Below are positions 46,682 to 55,458 of a stretch of 64,000 nucleotides of DNA, piece by piece (position 1 is the first letter of the stretch; the number at the start of each line of letters is the position of its first letter). The translations under genes and the position numbers were made by a program. Where the stretch lies: the NCBI RefSeq assembly GCF_014699075.1, contig NZ_JACXAB010000019.1:1-64000 (forward strand), in the 5' to 3' direction. The notes under the pieces are model-generated. The model was not told the DNA's origin. It worked only from the letters and a program-made list of their open reading frames with translations, and did not search any database. The DNA is from Microvirga sp. (GTDB lineage: Bacteria; Pseudomonadota; Alphaproteobacteria; Rhizobiales; Beijerinckiaceae).

Positions 46682-47625
46682 GCCCGACTCCTCAGACGCG
46701 GATCGAGGATGGCATAGCCGATGTCGACCAGGAAATTCACCACGATCACCAGACCGGAAAAGATCAGCACGATGTCCTTGATCACCACGAGGTCGCGCTG
46801 ATTGAGCGCCTGGTAGGCGAGCCGTCCGAGCCCGGGCAGGTTGAATACGTTCTCGACCAGGATCGCGCCGCCGAAGAAGAACGAGAGCTGCAGGCCCAGG
46901 ATGGTCGTCACGGGAATGAGCGCATTCGGCACCACATGACGGCGCAGCGTTGCGCTCTTGTCGACGCCCTTGGCGCGGGCGGTGCGCACGAAGTCGGCGC
47001 CGATCACTTCCAGGGTGGCCGAGCGCGTCACGCGGGTGAGCACGGCGGCCTGGGGCAGGGCAAGCGCCACGGCCGGCAGGAGCAGGGCCTGCAGGGCAGG
47101 GCCGACGCCAGCGTTCCAGCCGGGAAAGCCGCCCGCCGGGAACCAGCCGAGCCAGGTGGAGAAGAACAGGATGAACAGGAGGCCAATCCAGAAATTCGGA
47201 ACCGCGACGCCGAGCTGGCTGAACACGAGCACGGCCCGATCCACCGGCCCATCGCGCCGCGCGGCCGCTGCAACGCCGAGCGGCAGGGCGAGGGCAGTCG
47301 AGATCAGGATGGCGAGCAGGCTCAACGGAAGCGTCACGTTCATGCGCTCGGCCACAAGCGTCGAGACCGGCATCTTGTAGGTGATCGACGTGCCGAGATC
47401 GCCCTGAAAGATTCCGCCGATCCATTGCAGATAGCGCAGGAGCGCCGGCTGATCGAGTCCGAGCTCCTGCCGCAACGCGGCCAGCGTATCCTCCCGTGCG
47501 GCTGTGCCGAGCATGATGGCAGCCGGATCGCCCGGCAGAACCTCCAGGATCAGGAAGATCGCCAGCGACACGAACAGGAGTGTCACCGCGAGGGAAACGA
47601 GTCGGGTGATGACGAGACGCAGCAC
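46678..47625 (-). CDS. ABC transporter permease, DppB-like
   Basis: The 315-residue partner permease has six helices. The N-terminus (RLVSLAVTLLFVSLAIFLILEVLPGDPA) includes the conserved GDPA motif of the DppB family. The EAA loop is RTARAKGVDKSATLRRHVVPNALIPV. It forms the transmembrane pore with the DppC-like protein. The gene follows the binding-protein gene after about 180 bases that contain a palindromic repeat. This gap may lower expression of the permeases relative to the binding protein. Confidence 0.92.
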   Translation of the reverse strand: MLRLVITRLVSLAVTLLFVSLAIFLILEVLPGDPAAIMLGTAAREDTLAALRQELGLDQPALLRYLQWIGGIFQGDLGTSITYKMPVSTLVAERMNVTLPLSLLAILISTALALPLGVAAAARRDGPVDRAVLVFSQLGVAVPNFWIGLLFILFFSTWLGWFPAGGFPGWNAGVGPALQALLLPAVALALPQAAVLTRVTRSATLEVIGADFVRTARAKGVDKSATLRRHVVPNALIPVTTILGLQLSFFFGGAILVENVFNLPGLGRLAYQALNQRDLVVIKDIVLIFSGLVIVVNFLVDIGYAILDPRLRSRA

Positions 47626-47687
47626 GAGTTTACGCTTCTCTCTTTCCCCCTTGCGGGGAGGGTACTGTGACCAGGTGAAACCTTTCC

Positions 47688-47772
47688 GTCATGGCCGGGC
47701 TCGTCCCGGCCATCCACGTCTTTGAGCGGTGTTAAGACGTGGATCCCCGGAACAAGTCCGGGGATGATGGCG
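47688..47772. repeat. Palindromic intergenic repeat, CGTCATGGCCGGGC type (copy 2)
   Basis: It starts CGTCATGGCCGGGCTCGTCC and ends GATCCCCGGAACAAGTCCGGGGATGATGGCG, with a central CCACGTCTT/AAGACGTGG dyad. It is related to 38497-38587 and lies inside the transport operon, between the binding-protein and permease genes. Confidence 0.82.
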
Positions 47773-47807
47773 TGTCAAAGGAAGCTGCGTGAGACCATAT
47801 CCCTGTC

Positions 47808-49289
47808 TCACTCGCTCCACGAAACTTCCGTCACATCGTTCGACGGAATCGGTGAGTTCTCCCACAGACCCTGCACCTTCGCGTTCCACACGCCGAGCTT
47901 CGGCAGCTGGAACAGGAAGAGGGCGGGCACGTCCTCGGCGAGAATCTTCTGCGCCTCGGCGTACTTCGCGAAACGCGCCTTCTCGTCCGTGGTCTTGGCT
48001 GCTTCCGCCACCAGGGCTTTGAACTTCTCGTTCTTGTAGTTGAAGTAGTAGCTGTCGCGGGCGAAGATCTCGATGTCGAGTGGCTCCGTGTGGGACACGA
48101 TGGTGACATCGTAATCCTTGTTCTTGAACACCTCCTCGATCCACTTGGCCGGGAACTCGGTCGGGATGATCTTCAGGTCGACGCCGACCTCCGCCATCAT
48201 GGCCGAGAGCAGTTCCGCCGAGCGGCTGGCATAGGCCATCTGGGGCGACTTGATGGTGATCGACAGGCCGTTGCCGTGTCCTGCCTCCTTCAGCAACGCC
48301 TTTGCCTTCTCCACGTCGTAGGGAATGACGTTCGTGGTATCAACGAAGGCTGGGTTGTTCGGCGAGAAGAAGCTGCCGATAGGCTGGCCGAAGCCGGAAT
48401 AGGCGCCCTCGATCAGCGCCTTGCGGTCGACAGCATGCATGAGCGCGCGGCGCACGCGCACGTCGTCGAAGGGTTTTTTCGCGCTGTTGATGCCTGCGAC
48501 GGTCTCGCCTTCCGTGTTGCCGGCCACCGCCTTGAAGCGGTTGTCCTTCTGGAACTCGGCGAAGAGCTCCGGTGCGCCGAGGTTCGGGAAGGCGTCCACG
48601 TCGCCCGCGCGCAGGGCCGCCACCTGCGCCTGCGCATCGCTGATGAAGCGGAAGGTGACGCTCTCCAGCTTCACCTTGTCCTTCTGCCAGTAATCGGGAT
48701 TTTTCGTCAGCTCCACCCGGTCGCCGCGTGTCCAGGACTTGAACTTGAACGGTCCGGTGCCGACTGGGTTCGCCGCGTTGTTGGCTGCCGTTTCGGGCGC
48801 CACGATCACCGCGTCGCCCCAGCCGAGATAGTAGAGGAAGTTGCCCGAGGTTTCCTTCAGCCTGATCACCACGGTGGCGGGATCGGGCGTCTCGATGGAC
48901 GTGATGGGCGCAAAGATCTGCTTCTGGGCGTTCGTCGATTTCGGATCGCGGGCGCGGTCGAAGGCGAACTTCACATCCGCCGAATCGAATGTCGAACCGT
49001 CGTGGAACTTCACGCCTTCCTGCAAGCGGAAGGTGTAGGAGAGGCCGTCCGGCGAGACCTCCCAGCTTTTCGCGAGCAGGGGCTGCACCTTGCCGCTGCG
49101 ATCGATGCGCACCAGGCCTTCGTAGAGGTTGACCCAGGTCACCTCGCGGATGGCCACGGGGGCGGCGATCGTCGGATCGAGACCCGGCGGCTCGATGGGC
49201 ATGCCCACCACCAGGGAGGTCTTGGCGGCCAAAGCCGGAAGGGCGCTGACGGAGAGGAGGAGGGCGGCAGTCAGGAGGCGCTTCGTCAT
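47808..49289 (-). CDS. ABC transporter substrate-binding protein, family 5
   Basis: The 493-residue periplasmic receptor belongs to the DppA/OppA class. Its signal peptide (MTKRLLTAALLLSVSALPALA) is followed by the SBP_bac_5 landmarks: VNLYEGLVRIDRSGKVQPLLAKSWEVSPDGLSYTFRL, KFHDGSTFDSADVKFAFDRARD and NPVGTGPFKF. The family binds peptides, opines, nickel chelates or polyamine-like compounds; the ligand here is unknown. It precedes the two permease genes. The linked ATPase, ALDH and SDR genes suggest a ligand that is oxidised after uptake. Confidence 0.92.
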   Translation of the reverse strand: MTKRLLTAALLLSVSALPALAAKTSLVVGMPIEPPGLDPTIAAPVAIREVTWVNLYEGLVRIDRSGKVQPLLAKSWEVSPDGLSYTFRLQEGVKFHDGSTFDSADVKFAFDRARDPKSTNAQKQIFAPITSIETPDPATVVIRLKETSGNFLYYLGWGDAVIVAPETAANNAANPVGTGPFKFKSWTRGDRVELTKNPDYWQKDKVKLESVTFRFISDAQAQVAALRAGDVDAFPNLGAPELFAEFQKDNRFKAVAGNTEGETVAGINSAKKPFDDVRVRRALMHAVDRKALIEGAYSGFGQPIGSFFSPNNPAFVDTTNVIPYDVEKAKALLKEAGHGNGLSITIKSPQMAYASRSAELLSAMMAEVGVDLKIIPTEFPAKWIEEVFKNKDYDVTIVSHTEPLDIEIFARDSYYFNYKNEKFKALVAEAAKTTDEKARFAKYAEAQKILAEDVPALFLFQLPKLGVWNAKVQGLWENSPIPSNDVTEVSWSE

Positions 49290-49484
49290 CAGGCTTGAAC
49301 TCCATCCGGTGTGGGCTGCGACAGGTCGCGATGTTCTCAGCTTACGCAGGATGGCGCCGGATGGAAGACCGCCGTTACGGATTGTTCACTTAACTTCGGT
49401 TCTGGGAAAGCCTAAGCAGGCTTGTTGAGTGACCCGCAAAGCCCACTCGTGTGAACGGTTTTGGCGGCAACGAAAGGCTTTGAG

Positions 49485-49772
49485 ATGGCTTTTGAGACAT
49501 CCCGGGTGCCGACTGTGAACGGCGCCAGATACCTCCAGCAGCTCTGCAAGCACTGGAGCCACAAGCTGGATGTCCACCTGTCGGAAAACGAGGGAATCGT
49601 GCGCTTCCCGGCCGCCGTTGCCACCGTGACGGCGGATTCTGAGGCCCTCACGGTAAAAGTGGAGGCAGAGGACGACGAGACGCTGCAGCGGATGAAAGGC
49701 GTTGTCGTCTCGCATCTCGACCGGTTTGCCTTCCGGGAGTCGCCGCTGACGTTCGCGTGGTCCAAGGGCTGA
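49485..49772 (+). CDS. DUF2218-family protein
   Basis: The 95-residue protein begins AFETSRVPTVNGARYLQQLCKHWSHKLDVHLSENEGIVRFP and ends HLDRFAFRESPLTFAWSKG, the full DUF2218 domain. The family is of unknown function, although members often sit beside siderophore or metal genes. A GAAAGG lies eight bases before the ATG. It is on the plus strand, inserted between two halves of a minus-strand cluster, and so is probably a later arrival or an independent unit. Confidence 0.88.
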   Translation: MAFETSRVPTVNGARYLQQLCKHWSHKLDVHLSENEGIVRFPAAVATVTADSEALTVKVEAEDDETLQRMKGVVVSHLDRFAFRESPLTFAWSKG

Positions 49773-49781
49773 TGGGCCCCT

Positions 49782-49950
49782 GCCATTCCGGGGCGGCTCA
49801 TCAGAGACGAGCCCGGAATCCATAACCACCACGTTTCAAGAAGAGCGAGCAGTGTTACGTCTGGTTCTGTACCGTTAGCGGTTATGGATTTCCACGCCTT
49901 CGGCGCGGCCCTTCGGGTCGGGCTCTGCTGCGCAGCCCCGGAATGACAGG
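49782..49950. repeat. Palindromic intergenic repeat, CATTCCGGGG/CCCCGGAATGACAG type (copy 2)
   Basis: It shares with 39663-39804 the outer arms, GAGCCCGGAATCCATAA, and the core CCGTTAGCGGTTATGGATT. The right arm is longer and contains GGCCCTTCGGGTCGGGCTCTG. It lies between the convergent DUF2218 and SDR genes. Confidence 0.87.
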
Positions 49951-50015
49951 GCGTGTCATTTCAAACCGCGACCATCGGCACAGGGTCGGCGATGTCGCGG
50001 CGGATGTTGCTGGCC

Positions 50016-50765
50016 TCAAATACACCGTCCCCCATCGACCTCCAGCACCACGCCGGTGATCATGCTGGCTTCGTCCGAGGCGAGGTAGAGAGCCGCGTTG
50101 GCGATGTCCTGCGGGGTCGAGAAGCGGCCGAGCGGGATGGAATTGACGAATTGCTCGCGCTTCTGGGGCGTGTCCTCGCCCATGAAGGTGGCGAGCAGCG
50201 GCGTCTCTCCGGCGACCGGGGCCAGAGCGCAGACGCGGATCCTGCTGGGGGCGAGCTCCACGGCCATGGACTTGGTCATGGTGTGCACGGCGCCCTTGGT
50301 GCTGTTGTACCAGGTCAGGCCCGGACGCGGGCGCAGGCCTGCCGTTGAGCCTACATTGATGATCGCGCCGCCTCCCTGCCTCTGCATCAGCGGAACGGCC
50401 GCCTTGGCGAAGAGGTAGATCGACTTCACGTTCACCGCGAAGACACGGTCGAACTCGTCCTCTTCGACCTCCAGCATCGGCCGGTTGCGATGGCTGATGC
50501 CCGCATTGTTGACGACGATGTCGAGCTTGCCGAAGGCCGAGATGGTCCTCTCGACCGCTGCGTTCACGTCGGCGGCCTTCGACACGTCGGCCGCCAATCC
50601 GATGGCGGAAGTGCCGATTGTCTCCGCCGCGCTCTTGGCCGCCGCTTCGTTGATGTCGACGATGGCGACCTTGGCGCCTTCGCGGGCGAATGTTTCCGCG
50701 ATCCCCAAGCCGAAGCCCGACCCGGCGCCCGTGACCAGCGCCACCTTGCCTTCAAGGCGATTCAT
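50016..50765 (-). CDS. Short-chain dehydrogenase/reductase (FabG-like)
   Basis: This 249-residue classical SDR contains the cofactor motif VTGAGSGFGLGIAETFAREG, with Asp39 in AIVDINE indicating NAD(H) preference. The NNAG motif is present, the Ser in INVGSTAG, and catalytic YNSTKG (Tyr-x3-Lys). The C-terminal SMITGVVLEVDGG completes the fold. It oxidises or reduces a hydroxyl/carbonyl group of unknown substrate. It is the third gene of the cluster after ATPase and ALDH, with a gap of about 30 bases from ALDH. Confidence 0.92.
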   Translation of the reverse strand: MNRLEGKVALVTGAGSGFGLGIAETFAREGAKVAIVDINEAAAKSAAETIGTSAIGLAADVSKAADVNAAVERTISAFGKLDIVVNNAGISHRNRPMLEVEEDEFDRVFAVNVKSIYLFAKAAVPLMQRQGGGAIINVGSTAGLRPRPGLTWYNSTKGAVHTMTKSMAVELAPSRIRVCALAPVAGETPLLATFMGEDTPQKREQFVNSIPLGRFSTPQDIANAALYLASDEASMITGVVLEVDGGRCI

Positions 50766-50795
50766 GCGTTCTTCCCCTGATTGAAACGTGTTGAT

Positions 50796-52268
50796 TTATC
50801 CGTGCGCGATGACGAGCGTCCTCGTCGTGGTGAACTCGATCAGACCCTCGAAACCCTTCTCGCGGCCATGGCCCGAGCGGCCGAAGCCGCCGAAGGGCAG
50901 CTCGATGCCGCCGCCGGCCCCATAGCAATTCACGAAAACCTGGCCTGCGCGCATGGCGCGGGAGACGCGCGTGGAGCGCATCCCGTCCCGGCTCCAGACG
51001 CCTGCCGCAAGGCCAAATTGCGTGCCGTTCGCGAGCCGGATGGCCTCCGCCTCATCCTCGAAGGGCGTCGCCACCAGCACCGGTCCGAAGACCTCTTCCT
51101 GGGTCAGGATGCTTTCGTGCGGAACGGGAGCGAGGAAGGTTGGCGCCACGTAATAACCGCCGGGAGGCGCGTCGAGCGCCACCACACCCTCGCCGACGAC
51201 TGTGAGGCCCTCGTTGCGTCCACGCTCCAGGTAGCCGAGGACGCGGCGCTGCTGCGCCTGGTTGATCATCGGGCCAAGATCGGGCTCATGCTCCGGGTGG
51301 CCGGCGCGCAGGGCGCGGAAGCGCTCTGCGACGGCGTCGACCACGTCTTGGAAAATGCCGCGCTGGATCAGCAGGCGGCTGCCGGCCGAGCAGGTCTGGC
51401 CACCGTTCTGGATGATGGCGTTGACGAGGGTCGGCAGCGCGCGTTCGAGATCCGCATCGTCGAACACCACCTGGGCCGATTTGCCGCCGAGTTCGAGGGT
51501 CACGCCCACATGGTTCCGCGCTGCCGCAACCTGGACGGCCGTGCCAGTCTCGGGGCTGCCGGTGAAGGACAGGAAATCAATGCCCGGATGACCGGCGAGT
51601 GCCGCGCCTGCCGTGCGGCCGAGGCCCGTCACCACGTTGAGTGCGCCTTCGGGCAAGCCGACTTCGCGGGCAAGCGCCGCGATGCGTAGGATCGTCAGCG
51701 AGGCGTCCTCCGCCGGCTTCACCACGGTGGCGTTGCCGGCAGCCAATGCCGCCCCTACCGAGCGGCCGAAGATCTGCATCGGGTAGTTCCACGGCACGAT
51801 ATGTCCCGTCACCCCGTGCGGCACCCGCTCGACGCCGATGAAATGGGTGTTGAGATACGGGATCACATCGCCGTGCAGCTTGTCGGCGGCGCTGCCGTAG
51901 AATTCGAAATAGCGGGCGAGTGCGACGGCATCGGCGCGGGACTGGCGCAGCGGCTTGCCATTGTCGCGGCTTTCCAGAAGCGCCAACTCGTCCGCATGGG
52001 CCTCAACGGCGAGGCTAAGCGTCATGAGCAGGCGCCCGCGCTCCGTCGCCGTCAGCTTGCCCCATGCGCCATCAAGCGCTTCACGAGCAGCCTTCACGGC
52101 CTCATTGATGTCCTGCGCCGTGCCGGAGGCGATGCGGGCGAAGAGCGTGCCGTCGACGGGCGAGAATACATCGAGCGTCATGCCGTCCGATGCAGGGCGG
52201 TCGCGTCCGCCGATGAAATTCTGGAACACCATGTTGGGCGCAACCGTCGCGCTGACCTGATCGTTCAC
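50796..52268 (-). CDS. NAD(P)-dependent aldehyde dehydrogenase
   Basis: The 490-residue ALDH-superfamily enzyme converts an aldehyde to its acid. The start is a GTG at 52268 following GGGAGACGACACCC, 13 bases after the end of the upstream ATPase gene. Motifs include the cofactor-site segment GHIVPWNYPMQIFG, the catalytic Glu in VTLELGGKSAQVV, the nucleophile Cys in NGGQTCSAGSR, and EEVFGPVLVATPF. The closing YGAGGGIELPFGGFGRSGHGREKG is typical of class 1/2 and betaine aldehyde dehydrogenases. The substrate is probably an aldehyde derived from the transported compound. Confidence 0.92.
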   Translation of the reverse strand: MNDQVSATVAPNMVFQNFIGGRDRPASDGMTLDVFSPVDGTLFARIASGTAQDINEAVKAAREALDGAWGKLTATERGRLLMTLSLAVEAHADELALLESRDNGKPLRQSRADAVALARYFEFYGSAADKLHGDVIPYLNTHFIGVERVPHGVTGHIVPWNYPMQIFGRSVGAALAAGNATVVKPAEDASLTILRIAALAREVGLPEGALNVVTGLGRTAGAALAGHPGIDFLSFTGSPETGTAVQVAAARNHVGVTLELGGKSAQVVFDDADLERALPTLVNAIIQNGGQTCSAGSRLLIQRGIFQDVVDAVAERFRALRAGHPEHEPDLGPMINQAQQRRVLGYLERGRNEGLTVVGEGVVALDAPPGGYYVAPTFLAPVPHESILTQEEVFGPVLVATPFEDEAEAIRLANGTQFGLAAGVWSRDGMRSTRVSRAMRAGQVFVNCYGAGGGIELPFGGFGRSGHGREKGFEGLIEFTTTRTLVIAHG

Positions 52269-52281
52269 GGGTGTCGTCTCC

Positions 52282-53892
52282 CTAAAACGTTGTGTGCATG
52301 CCCGGCACGGCGGCCAGGAGCTGGCGGGTATAGGCATCCCGCGGATGCGCAAACAGTTGCGCGGTTTCAGCCATTTCCACAATCCGCCCTTTTTGCATGA
52401 CAGCCACGCGGTCGCAGATCTGGGCGGCAACCCTCAGGTCGTGGGTGATGAACAGAATGGCAAGGCCGAACTCCTCCTGGAGGCCCTTCAGCAGCTTCAG
52501 AATCTCAGCTTGAACCGACACGTCGAGGGCTGAGACGGCCTCGTCCGCCACCAGCACGTCCGGCCGCATGGCGAGCGCGCGGGCGATGCCGATGCGCTGG
52601 CGCTGGCCGCCGGAGAATTCATGCGGATAGCGGTCGATGGCCTGTGCGGGAAGCCCGACCTTCTCCAGCAGGATGCGCGCATCATCGAGAGCCTTGGCCG
52701 GGTCCATTCCTTGCGTGACCGGCCCCTCGGCGATGATGCGACCGACGGTGCGTCGCGGATTGAGGGAGGCGAAGGGATCCTGAAACACCATCTGGATTTT
52801 TTGGCGGTGGGAACGCAACTGGCGCTGGGACAGGGTGCCGAACGGGAGATCCCCGATGGTGATGGCCCCGCCATCAGGCTCGATCAGCCGCAGCACGCAG
52901 CGCCCGACCGTCGATTTGCCGGAGCCGGACTCTCCGACGAGCCCGAGCGTCTCGCCACGCCGGATGTCGAAGCTCACCGCGTCCGCCGCCTGGACCTCGC
53001 GGCTTTTGCGGAAGAAGCCGCGGCCACCATAAGTTTTCGTCAGGCCGTCAACCTTGAGGGCAATGGGCTCGCCTGCAAGCACCTTGGGGGCCGGAGGCGT
53101 CAGAGAGGGAACGGCGGCAAGCAGCCGCTTGGTGTAAGCGTGCTGCGGGCGGGTGAGCACCTCATCAACCGTTCCTTCCTCGACCAGTTCGCCGTGCTGC
53201 AGCACGGCCACCCGGTCGGCGATCTCGGCCACCACGCCGAAATCGTGAGTGATGAACAGAACCGCCGTGCCCATCTTGCGGCGCAGGTTGTCGATGAGCT
53301 TGAGCACCTGTGCCTGCGTGGTCACATCGAGCGCCGTGGTCGGCTCGTCGGCAATGAGGAGCTTGGGCTCGAGCGCCAGCGCCATGGCGATCATCACCCG
53401 CTGGCGTTGGCCGCCGGAGAGTTCGTGCGGATAGGCTCTGGCAATCAGTTCCGGGTGAGGCAGGTGCACCTCCGTCAGGAGGTCGAGCACACGCCTGTCG
53501 CGCTCACTGGAGCTGTGCAGTCCATGGGCTCGGAAGGTCTCGGAAATCTGGTCCGCTACCCGCATCACCGGGTTGAGCGAGGTCATCGGCTCCTGAAACA
53601 CCGTGCCGACCTCCCGACCGCGAACATCGCACCAGCCGGACTCATCGAGAGACAGGAGGTCGCGCCCGCCCAGCTTGATCGCACCCGACAGGACTCCGAC
53701 GCCTACCGGCAGCAGGCCGATGACCGCCATGGCGGTCATTGACTTGCCGGAACCGGATTCGCCCACCACGCACAGGGTCTCGCCCGGTTTGATGGAGAGC
53801 GACAGGTTCCTGATCGCGTGCTGCCGGTCGGCCAGGGCCGGCAGGCCGATGGAGAGATTCTCGATCGACAGCACGGGGGAGGGGCTGTTCAC
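52282..53892 (-). CDS. Fused dual ATPase of a peptide-type ABC transporter (DppD-DppF)
   Basis: The 536-residue protein carries two ABC cassettes. The first has [26 protein letters not shown] and [12 protein letters not shown]. The second begins near residue 280 with [27 protein letters not shown] and [12 protein letters not shown]. Note that the second Walker B reads DEAVSALD, not DEPTSALD, a common variant. Both domains end in the oligopeptide-transport C-terminal motif ([28 protein letters not shown]). It energises the permease pair at 45.8-47.6 kb. It is first in the cluster and is divergent from the ALDH at 54031. Confidence 0.95.
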   Translation of the reverse strand: MNSPSPVLSIENLSIGLPALADRQHAIRNLSLSIKPGETLCVVGESGSGKSMTAMAVIGLLPVGVGVLSGAIKLGGRDLLSLDESGWCDVRGREVGTVFQEPMTSLNPVMRVADQISETFRAHGLHSSSERDRRVLDLLTEVHLPHPELIARAYPHELSGGQRQRVMIAMALALEPKLLIADEPTTALDVTTQAQVLKLIDNLRRKMGTAVLFITHDFGVVAEIADRVAVLQHGELVEEGTVDEVLTRPQHAYTKRLLAAVPSLTPPAPKVLAGEPIALKVDGLTKTYGGRGFFRKSREVQAADAVSFDIRRGETLGLVGESGSGKSTVGRCVLRLIEPDGGAITIGDLPFGTLSQRQLRSHRQKIQMVFQDPFASLNPRRTVGRIIAEGPVTQGMDPAKALDDARILLEKVGLPAQAIDRYPHEFSGGQRQRIGIARALAMRPDVLVADEAVSALDVSVQAEILKLLKGLQEEFGLAILFITHDLRVAAQICDRVAVMQKGRIVEMAETAQLFAHPRDAYTRQLLAAVPGMHTTF

Positions 53893-54030
53893 TGTCGTTC
53901 TCCTGCGGGACGGGTCAAAGGGTTATCCTTGCGATCCGGCACGCCCCGTCAATCCGTCTCGGGCGATGCTGTGTTGAGAATGATGTTTCCTCCGCCATAT
54001 GATGCCTGGAGCCAGAGGAGCTTTTGACCC

Positions 54031-55458
54031 GTGCACGACGCCGTCCCCAATCCGGCCAGAGACCGGCTGCAGGCCTGTTTCAAAGCCCAGAAGCATGCCT
54101 GGGCGGAGCAGGGGGGACTGTTGCCTGAGCGGCGCGACGAGGCGCTCGGCGCGCTCGGCGAGGCGCTCGTGCGCCATGCCGATGACTTCACGAAGGCCAT
54201 CGCGGCCGATTTCGGGCATCGCTCGCCGCATGAGACGAAGCTGGCGGATCTTTACCCGGTGATCGCCGCCTTACGCCATGCGCGCAAGAATTTCCGCCGC
54301 TGGATGAAGCCGCGCCGCCGCCCTATTCAATGGATGTTCCAACCCGGCACCGGGCACACCCTCTATCAGCCCCTCGGCATCGTCGGAATCGTGAGCCCGT
54401 GGAATTATCCGGTCCAGCTCGCGCTCTGGCCGCTTGCGGGAGCGCTGGCAGCGGGCAACCGGGTCATGATCAAGCCCTCGGAGATCACGCCGCGCACCTC
54501 CGCACTCATGGAGGAGGTGATTGCGGAGGTTTTCGATTCGGCGGAAGTGGCCGTGGTGCAGGGTGAGCCCGATGTAGCGCGGGTGTTCGCACATCTGCCG
54601 TTCGATCACCTGCTCTTCACCGGCTCCACATCGGTCGGGCGTCAGGTCATGCAGGCGGCGGCCGACAATCTCGTGCCGGTGACGCTGGAGCTGGGAGGGA
54701 AATCGCCTGCACTCATAGCGACGGATTACCCGGTCGAGAAGGCAGCGGAGCGGATCGCCGTCGGCAAGCTGTTCAATGCGGGCCAGACCTGCATTGCGCC
54801 CGACTACGTGCTCGTGCCGCGTGACAAGCAGGAAACATTTGTCGCTGCCTATCGGGATGCGGTCGCAAGTCTGTACCCGACCCTTGCGGCCAATCCCGAT
54901 TACACGGGGATCGTCAGCGAGCGGCACCATGCACGCCTTCGCCATCTCATCGACGATGCGCGCGAGCGCGGCGCACAGGTGCACGAGATCAATCCGGGCG
55001 GCGAGACGCTGGATGCAGCGCAGCGCAAGCTCGCGCCTGTGGTGCTGACCAATGTGCCCGATCAGGCTCAGGCCATGCAGGAGGAGATCTTCGGCCCTGT
55101 CCTTCCCGTCGTCGGCTATGACGATGTCGAGGAGGCCTGCCGCTTCATCGGCGCGCGTCCGCATCCCTTGGCCCTGTACCTGTTCAGCCATGACAAGGCG
55201 ACCGCCGAGCGCGTTCTTGCCAGGACGCAATCCGGTGGCGTCGCAATCAATGACACGCTGCTGCATTGCGTGCAGGAGGAGCTGCCCTTCGGCGGCGTGG
55301 GGCCGAGCGGCATGGGGGCCTATCACGGAGAGGCGGGCTTTAAGACTTTCAGCCATGCCCGGTCGGTGTTCCGGCAGGCGCGCTTCAACGGAGCCGGCAT
55401 GACGAAGGCGCCCTATGGAAGAAGCATGAACCGCCTGCTGTCTATGCTGCTGCGCTAG
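54031..55458 (+). CDS. Coniferyl-aldehyde-dehydrogenase-like ALDH
   Basis: The 475-residue ALDH starts at a GTG with AGAGGAG about ten bases upstream. It lacks the N-terminal arm of typical ALDHs and starts LQACFKAQKHAWAEQ, as do CalB-type coniferyl aldehyde dehydrogenases and related class 3 enzymes. Key segments are LGIVGIVSPWNYPVQLALWP, VTLELGGKSPALI (Glu), FNAGQTCIAPDYVLV (Cys) and EEIFGPVLPVV. The C-terminal run QEELPFGGVGPSGMGAYHGEAGFKTFSHARSV is characteristic. It is divergent from the ABC ATPase and overlaps the end of the convergent sensor kinase by 17 bases. Confidence 0.9.
   Translation: MHDAVPNPARDRLQACFKAQKHAWAEQGGLLPERRDEALGALGEALVRHADDFTKAIAADFGHRSPHETKLADLYPVIAALRHARKNFRRWMKPRRRPIQWMFQPGTGHTLYQPLGIVGIVSPWNYPVQLALWPLAGALAAGNRVMIKPSEITPRTSALMEEVIAEVFDSAEVAVVQGEPDVARVFAHLPFDHLLFTGSTSVGRQVMQAAADNLVPVTLELGGKSPALIATDYPVEKAAERIAVGKLFNAGQTCIAPDYVLVPRDKQETFVAAYRDAVASLYPTLAANPDYTGIVSERHHARLRHLIDDARERGAQVHEINPGGETLDAAQRKLAPVVLTNVPDQAQAMQEEIFGPVLPVVGYDDVEEACRFIGARPHPLALYLFSHDKATAERVLARTQSGGVAINDTLLHCVQEELPFGGVGPSGMGAYHGEAGFKTFSHARSVFRQARFNGAGMTKAPYGRSMNRLLSMLLR

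Noticed and set aside
47688..47772. Operon-internal hairpin considered as a riboswitch or a CRISPR-like repeat
   Set aside because: It matches the intergenic repeat at 38497 and has no regularly spaced repeats or aptamer-like core.
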